Positions 52,662 through 61,600 of a DNA stretch of 64,000 nt are shown one piece after another. Both the position numbers and the translations under genes were made by a program. Source of the DNA: Prosthecobacter vanneervenii (GTDB lineage: Bacteria > Verrucomicrobiota > Verrucomicrobiia > Verrucomicrobiales > Verrucomicrobiaceae); contig NZ_JACHIG010000002.1 of assembly GCF_014203095.1 (NCBI RefSeq), positions 425,695-489,694 of the forward strand. The letters run 5' to 3'. Each line of letters starts with the position of its first letter. Positions within the stretch are counted from its first letter, which is position 1. The notes under the pieces are model-generated. The model was not told the origin of the DNA and did no database searches. It worked only from the letters and a program-made list of their open reading frames with translations.

Positions 52662-55600
52662 TTACGGCTTCACCAGGAAAAACGCCCGGAAGGCATCCAG
52701 CAGCGGCTGCTGAGTCACGTCTGTGCCTGTCGTCTCATCCACCCATTCGGATGACGGATTGAGCAGGTAGCTCTGATACGACGCCGTGCTCGGATCGACA
52801 TCACCGCTCCACACGCGGATGCGTGAGCCTGCACTGAAAGGCAGCGAACCCGGAGCCTTCGGGAGGCCGAGGCCAGTGCCGCGCAGAGACGTTCCGCTGG
52901 TCTGAGGCAGCGCGAGAGCCACGGTGCGCACCTCGCCGATGAAGGTCAGCGTGGCCACCGTGCTGCGCACCTGCAGCAGCATGCCCGCCTGCGGCGGCAC
53001 AAGGCGTGTGCCGTCATCCGCCAGAGCGGCATCTCCATCCCGCACCCACTTCGGCGTGCCGTTGGTGGCGCTGTAGAGCCAGTCGATCTGGAACTGGCCG
53101 CTGGCGCTGTCAAAGAACATGACGCGGTCGGCCGCATCCTGTGTGGCGGCAGCCTGCACACTGCCCGCCGGCACCAGCGCAGCCAGCGTCCAGTGCGGAC
53201 GGATGCGGATGCCCGCCCCAGCGAGTGCGCTGTCTGCACTGCTGCTCAGCACCAGCGTGCTGCCAGTGGAGGCCGTGCTGTCCACCTCATAAGTGCGGCC
53301 TGCCAGTGTGCCGTCCAGCACCTCGGCGTAATAGCTCACACCGCTCTGCAGCTGCGTGCGGATGTCTCCTGTGAGGCCGAGTACCAGCGTGCTGCCGTTC
53401 ACAGAGCTCACCTTGCCAGTGTAAACAGCGGCCTGCAGCAGCGGCATGGAGAGAGACTGGCGGCCAGCGGCAAAGCTCATGCGTGCCCATCCCAGCACAC
53501 CCGTGGTGGCCGTGGCCTCCGGCGTTCCGTCCAGGTTGGCATCCAGCGCCACTTTGATGCGCAGGAAGCCGCGTGTGGCACCACCGAATGCGGAGTCCAC
53601 CTGGCTGTAACGCAGTGTTTCGGTCTGGTCCGTGTTGTTTGAGCTGGCCGGAGTCAGCGTCAGCGTGCTCCATGTGCTCAGATCACTGCTGCCTTCCAGG
53701 TAGAAGCGGAGATCCGCACGTGTGCCCACCGGGCGAGTCAGCAGCGCATCGATGGCTCCCGTCGTGGTATTGTTCACCAGCTTGAAGCGTGAAGCGCCCA
53801 AACCGCTGTCTGGAGCCGTGCCCAGAGCGTACTCCAGCAGATTCGCCTGCCCGTCTGCATCTGGATCATCATTCGGTGCATTGACTCCACCCAGGCTGTT
53901 CTGCGTCTGCCAGGCAGTATAGGTGGTCGGAGCAGTGACCGTGCCGGGATTTGACGCCAGATTGCGCGTCACCACCTCGGCCGCAGGGCTGCCCGCTCCT
54001 GCCACGAAGCCAAAGTCGATTGTCATGATTCCGGCGTCATCCGCTAGGTCGTCCATGAAGCTATTGTAACCATTCTCGCCATAGGTGGCCGTCACGCTGC
54101 TGTTCAGAGGCATGGCTCCATAAGCCAGATTGATAATGCCGGAAGAGATGCCTGAGCTGGATGGCAGTGAGGTGTCGATGCCATTTTCGTCGTAGCGGTC
54201 ATCCTTGCTCGTGTCTGCGTTGTTCGTGGACACCACATTGCCAGAGCCCGTCACAGAACTCATGCCCGCAAGCGGTGCACCCGTCGCAAACATGGCTGCT
54301 GGTATGTGCACATAGTAGGCGGCAGGAGAGGTGGCGTAGAGCATGTAGGTGCCGTCTGTGCCTGTGACCGTCTGCGCCACAGGGGTGTCCGTGACTGCCT
54401 GCGCCTGCTGGAAGAGCTTCACCGTCACGCCAGCCAGCGGCTGATCGATACCAGACTCAAACGTGCCGGTATTGTTCACGTCGTTGAAGACGAGATTGCC
54501 CACAGCGAGGGCTTTGGCTTTAAGTCCCAGATCGATGGTGAGGTCGTTGTCGGGGTCGTTTTCATTGTCGCTCGTCTTGTCGTAGCCGGTTTCGCGACCA
54601 TCACTATCCGTGGGCAGCGTGCCCGCCACCAGGGAGAATGCGGCAGTGCTTACTCCCGTCACATTCGGGCTGGTGGAAGGAAGGGCATTCTGGTTCGTGT
54701 TGTCATCACTGCCATTGGTTGTCTGAGCAGTGGGCACCAGATAGTTCAGCGTTGAAGTGGTCGTGAACTGTGAGGCAGGGATGCGAACAAAGTAGGTCTT
54801 CGGAGCGATGGCCGGCGGCGCATACAGAATATAGCGGCCGTTTGCGTCCGTCGTTGTCGTTCCCACCACCGTGTTCGTCGCAGTGGCACCGTCGTTGTAC
54901 ACCAGCTCCAGCGTCACGCCTGCCAGTCCGGTGTCTGAGCTGCTCTGATAGATGCCGTCAGCATTGGCATCACGGAAGACCAGGTTGCCCACCCCGAGAC
55001 GTTTGCCAAAGCCAAAGTCAATGGTCAGATCCACGTTGCTGTCATTGCTGTCGTCAGAGCTGCCCTGGTAGCCGCCTTCCTGTGCTCCGGCAGGTGCTGC
55101 ATTAGACGCCAGCGTCACTGGAGCTGAGGTTATGCCCACCTGCTCAGGATTCTGCGCATCAATGCCGTCCTCGCCCAGATTGTCGTCACTCGAGGTCTGA
55201 TTGCCGCGCAGCGAGATCATGTAATAGAGCGGACCGTGACCAAGCGGTCCGCCATTGATGCTGATGGAGGATTTAAAGTTGTCTGCCGCCACATGCACTG
55301 TGTAGGTGCCAGGGCTGAGATTGGAGAACAGATAAGCTCCATTAGAATCGGTGTAAGTGCTGCGGATGTAGCTGCTGGAACCTGCCGTGCCAGTGCCGGA
55401 GTAAAGCAGCATCCAGACGCCCGGCACCCCTTCTCCGGAATCCGCCACACCGTTGTTGTTGGCATCGTAAAAGACCAGGTTGCCGATGCTCATCAGCGAA
55501 GGAAGCGTGCCACCGGTAAAGCCAAGGTCGATCGTGAGGTTCACGTCCGCATCGTTATACTGGTCCATCGAGCCCATGTAGCCGCTTTCTCCAGCATCTG

Positions 55601-58600
55601 CCGTGGGCTCCGTGCCATAGGCCAGGGCAAAGGCGCTGGAGTTGATTCCTGTGCTGGATGGATTGGTCGCATCAATGCCATTTTCATCCGTGTCATCATC
55701 CTTGCCGTCGTCGCCGCCAAAGCCAGGCACCGAAGTCGTGCCATAGAGCGGACGCCCGCTGGCAAACTCCGTGGCCGGAATATTGAGGTAATACTGGCCT
55801 TCGGTGTATGTGTTTAGAAGGAAGCTGCCATCCAGCCCGGTCGTTGTCTGCATGACCGGAGTCGCGCTGTTCGGATTGTCACCCACGTGGAACAGACGGA
55901 CGCTCACTCCAGCCACGCCAAAGTCAGCACTGTCATAGTGGCCGTTTCCATTCACATCGCGGAAGACGAGGTTGCCCACGCTCAGCGGCTTCATGGTGAA
56001 GCCGAGGTCCACTGTCAGATCCACATTGGCGTCGTCATAGTCGTCAGTTTCGCTGTAATAGCCTGTTTCGTTTGTAGCAGATGTAGGCTCTTTATTCGGC
56101 TGCAAGGTGAAGACAGCCGTGCGTGCACCGTCCACTAGCACCGAGGTGGGTGTGTATCCGTCCTGGCCGGCGTCATCATCTCCTGCTGTGCTGGTGGGAA
56201 CGGTGGTGTTCGAGGTTGTGGCCATCGAAGGCACCAGATTGGCAAGAGCGCTGCCTTCTTCGAAATTGAAGGAAGGTACTCTCACGTAATAACTGCCCGG
56301 TGCCACGCTGAAGCTGTACAAGCCGCCGCCATAAGTGGTCGTGGATCCTACCAGCACATCCGCGCTGCCTGCCGTGCTGTTCCAAAGCTGCACCGTCACG
56401 TTGTCGACACCGTACTCGACGCTGGGATCCATGATACCGTCGTTGTTCGTGTCATTAAAGACCACGTTGCCCACGCCGATGCGCGGCACGAAGCCAAAGT
56501 CCACTGTCAGATTGATCGCAGTGTCATCGAGATCATCACTGCTGCCCAGATAGCCGTTCTCATTGCTGCCCGAAGGAGCATTGGTCGGACTCAGATCCAG
56601 CACGGCAGAGCGGATGCCATTGTAGTTAGGATTGCCGTCATCAATGCCGTCCTCTCCCGTGCTGTCATCTCCGCTCTGTGCACCCAGCACGCTGGCATAA
56701 CCTTGCAACGGACCGCCAAAGTTGAACTGTGAAGCCGGGATGCTAACATAGTAGCCACCTGGATTCAGGTTCGTGAAGAGATAGGAGCCGTCCGACGCAG
56801 TTGTCGTGGTGGCCACTGGCGAGTCAAACGGAATAAGGGCCGTGGACTGGTAAAGCTCCACAGTCACTCCGCCAACACCTTCTCCGGCATCAGCACGTCC
56901 GTTGTAGTTCGCATCGATGAACACAAGATTCCCCACACCCACAAAGCGGAAGAAGCCAAAATCGATCGTCAGGTCGGAGTTTGCATCGTTCGCGTCATCC
57001 ATGAAGGCGTTGTAGCCAAATTCGCCCAGGGAGTCCGTTGGCTCCTCGCCAGGAGTCAGGTTGAATGCGCCGCTGCTGATACCGGTCACTGATGGATCGT
57101 CGGCATCTACGCCATTTTCATCAAGATCATCATCCACACCATTGTCACCACCACCTCCAGGAAGCGAGCGCCAGCCAAAGAGCGGCTTGCCGGCGGCAAA
57201 CTCCGAGGGCGGAATAAAGAGCTGGTAGTCTCCCTGACTGAGGTTGCTGAAGTAGTAGACACCACCGTTGCTTGTCACCTGGGATGCCAGAGGAGTTGCA
57301 GTAAGCGGATTGGCAGCGGCTGCAAAAAGCTGCACTTTGACACCATCCAGGCCTTCACCCGCATCAAAGAGGTCATTGCCGTTAAGGTCAGCAAACACCA
57401 GGTTGCCCACGCCCACTCCGTTAGGATTCGATGGCGAGAAGCCAAAGTCCATCGTCAGGTCGAAGTTGTTGTCATCAAACGAGTCCATCGTGGTGAACTG
57501 GCCAGATTCTCCCGTCGAGTCCGTGGGTTCACCGTCCACCGTCAGTGTAAACGCGGCCGTGCTGATGCCGTTGAGGAACGGTGCTGAGTCATCGATGCCG
57601 TTGTCATTGCTGGGCACATTGTCATCCGCCACGGTGCTGAGGCTGTTCACGCCCGGCATGGAAGACAGACCATTGAGAGGACGACCGGGCTCAAACTCAG
57701 TGTATGGAATGTGCAGGACGTAGCTGCCTGCTGGCAGGGAATCGAAGAAGTAACCTCCACCCGCGCTCGTCGTGGTGGTAAAGAGCGGCAGCCCCACTCC
57801 CGGTGTCTGGTTGGAGCTGTATAGCTCCACAGTGACTCCATCCACGCCTTCTCCCACATCGGCAATGCCATTCTGGTTGGTGTCAATGTAGACAAGGTTA
57901 CCCACACCAACGGGGGACTGGAATCCGAAATCAACTGTCAGGTCGATCGAGGCATCATCCTGATCGTCTGAAGTGCCTTCAAAGCCTGTTTCTCCGCTGC
58001 TGTTGGTCGGGGCGTTGCCCGGATAGAGGCTCACCACAAGCGTGGACACACCATTCACCGCAGCATCACCGTTGTTGATGCCGTCCTGACCCACATCATC
58101 ATCCCCCACGAGACCTTCGAGGATGCTGATACGCTGATAGAGCGGCTTGCCCTGCTTGAATTGAGAGCTCGGGATGTGCACCAGGTAGTTGCCCGGGCGG
58201 AGGAAATTGAAGGCATAACGGCCTGCGGCGTCCGTGATCGTGGTTGAGAGCGGCGTGTCCACCTCGGGGAACTGTGTGTCTGAGTACAGCTCCATGGTCA
58301 CTCCCGCGATGCCTTCGCCGGCATCATAGTGGCCGTTGGAGTTGTTGTCTTCAAACACCAGATTGCCCAGAGCCACAGGGCGGAAGAGACCAATGTCCAC
58401 CGTAAGGTCCGTGTTGGCATCATCGGCATCATCCGTGGTGTAATTGATGCCGGTTTCAGTGTCGGCGTCCGTCGGAGCGTGGTCGCTTACCAGATTGATG
58501 ATGCCAGTGCGCACCCCAGTGTTCCACGGCGAGTCTGTGGAGAGGGCGTCCTGGCCCACGTTATCATCTCCGGGGGTGATGACCGGTATGCTGAAAAGAC

Positions 58601-61600
58601 CGCGCAGGTTGGCATCCGATTCAAACTGATACGCTGGCAGGTACACAAAGTACTGCCCCTGCCACAGGCCGCTGAAGAGGTAGAGACCTCCGTTGCTGGT
58701 CACCTGAGTGGCAACAGGCTGTGTCGTGCCCGGGGTGTCCCCCCAGCGATAGAGTTCCATCGTCACTCCATCGCGGCCTTCACCCACGTCAAAGCGGTTG
58801 TTGCCGTTGTCATCCACGAAAACCAGGTTGCCGATAGCCATCGTGCCCGGCTCCACAAAGCCGAAGTCCAGGGTCATATCGCCGTTGGCATCCACGGTGT
58901 AGTCATCCAGCTCTCCGCCGGGTGCGGATTCGGTGCCCGTGGAGCCATTGCCCGTCGGCTCTGTGCCGGGAATAAGTGTGATCATCGGGCTGTACACCAC
59001 CGTCTTCGGTCCGCCAGGCTGCAGACCATCGTCATTACCATCGATCTGGTCGTCCTGACCGGTGGAGATCGGGCTGCTGTAGCCGTTGCCAGCAAGCGGC
59101 AGACCATCCACAAAGTTTGAGGCTGCCACCTGCACCTGATAGACTCCTGCAGGTTCGCCGGAGAAATAGTAATAGCCGTTGTTGTCCGTATAGGTCCAGC
59201 CCACCAGGTATTCAGCACCGTCACCTGCGCTGCCGTTCACATCCTGCCACAGCTCCACACGCACTCCAGGAATTCCTTGCTCTGCAGCGTCCTGCAAACC
59301 ATTGGCGTTGGCATCGTTCCAAACAAGAGAGCCGATCGAAACCGAACTGGCCAGAGGCGCATACGGACGCCCGATGGCAAGATCACGCGGACCAGCCCAG
59401 ATTTCAAAGTTCGGTCCTGGCGGCCGCGGGATCGGCACTTCGTACACATTCACCGCACCATTCGGAGCTTGGGCGATGTCCACACTCACCAGCGCACCGC
59501 TGGAATAGGATCCCGCCTTCACCGGTTTATTCCAGTGATAACCTGCAATATAAAGACGGCTGTTGGTGGGGTTAAACTCCACATCACGCGTTTCGAGATC
59601 TCCCTTGCCGGCGCTGGAGAGCGTGGCGATGAGCTGCGGCTGTCCGGGCGCGGAAGGCGTGGTCAGATCCACACTGAACACCTCGCCATCGGCACGGTTC
59701 ACGCCGTAGAGGGTGTTCCCCTCGATGTCGATGCCCGATATGAGTGCAATAGACTGCCCGCCCGGCACCATGTTCACGAGCTGGGATTCAGTCACGATGG
59801 TGTTGAGCAATGCACCCGTGGTCAGACTGTAGCGTCGCACCTCACGTGTGTTGCTGGTCTGCACCACCAGATAGAGATTGCCATCCGGCCCCATATTGAT
59901 GTCCTCCACTCCGTCCTGAGTGATGAATGTGTATGGAGCGCTGCCCATAGGTGCACCTGGCGTGGAGCCTGCCGGGCCCTGGAAGCGCACAATGCGGCTG
60001 CCGTTCACATCATAAACATAGAAGTTTCCATCCGGGCCAAAGGCAAACTGGGTGGTCAAGCTCATGCTGGCTGCAGAATTGTTCAGCACCAAACCCAGGT
60101 CAGTGCCGGTCGGGCTGACCTTGCGCAGATTGCTGGCTCCATAATGGGCAACATACCAATTGCCATCGGGCCCCAGTTCCATGCCATAGGGCACGTCTCC
60201 AAAATCGCCATTGCCCTGGCTGAGGCTGTTGCCAAACGCGGATACCAGAGCCCCCTTATAGAGACCGCTCGTGGCGTCAAACGACTGAATGCTGTCTGCC
60301 TGGGTGGCGGAGACATAGATGCTTGGTGTCATGTTCACCAGGCCGAAGTCCACCGAAGTCTCAGCGTAGGTGCCGCCTCCGGTTCCCGGCTCGTCGCCAG
60401 GAGTCAGGGTGATTACCGGGCTGTTCACTGCACCACCACTGAGCTGGATGCCGTTGTCATCATTGTCCACGCCGTTATCCAGGAAGACAGTATTGCTGCT
60501 GGAGATGGGCTGCGCACCCGGCGGTGTGGGGATGCGCACATACACCTTGCCAGGCATCACTGAGGTGAAGAGATAAGCCCCGCCATTGCTTGTCGTTGTG
60601 GTCTGCAGCAGCACATCATCCGTTCCGCCGATGCTGTTGTCTGCGCCTGTGCTCCAGAGCTGCACGGCCACGTTGTCGATACCAGGCTCGCCGTTGTCGC
60701 GCAGGCCGTTGTCATTGCTGTCCTGCCATACCAGATTGCCCACGCTCATGCCGCGGAAGAGGCCGTAATCCTGCGTGTAGTCCGTATCAGCATCACCATC
60801 ATCGACCGTGGGTTCACCGCCTGTGGTGAGCCTGACAACCGGAGAGTAGGCCGGGTTGCCTGCACCGCCAGGCTGGCTCGCAGCATTGTTGTCATTGTCC
60901 ACGCCGTTGTCCAAGTTCACCGGATTGCCGCCGATGATCTCCAGAGAGTTCGGCATCAGCACACGCATGAAGAAGTAGCCCGGCTGCAGGTTGCTGAAGT
61001 AGTAGCGGCCCTGAGCGTCCGTCGTTGTGCTCGTCAGCATCAGGTCGCTGTTGGGTCCGCTGCCACCGATGGCATGGTCAGCTCCAGGATCCCACAACTC
61101 CACGGTCACATTGCTAAGCCCGGGTTCTCCGTTGTCACGCAGTCCGTTGAAATTGCTGTCGTCGTAAACGGTGTCCCCGAGACTGAGCCCCTTCACAAGC
61201 AGGCTGTAAGATTGTGTGGCCGAGCAGTTATAGGCATCTGTGGTCCGCACGGTGAAGTTTGCCGTCCCATACACGGAGGCGGAGCCGGAAAGCAGACCAC
61301 CGGAAGAAAGCGTGATACCCGCAGGAGGAGAGCCCGCGATCACGGTGTAAGTATAGGGCCCTGTTCCACCACTGGAGCTGAGCTGCTGGCTGTAGCTGAT
61401 GCCATAGTAGGCGCTCGTCAGTGTCGTTGGGGTCATGCTCACCGTGGGGCAGTTGACAGAAAGTGTGTACACCTGGGTGGCTGTGCAGTTGTAGGAATCC
61501 GTGACCTGCACGGTGAAGGTGGAGGTGGTGGCCTGGGTCGGAGTACCGGAGATCAGCCCGGTGGAATTCAGCGAAAGCCCTGCAGGCAGCGTGCCCGAGG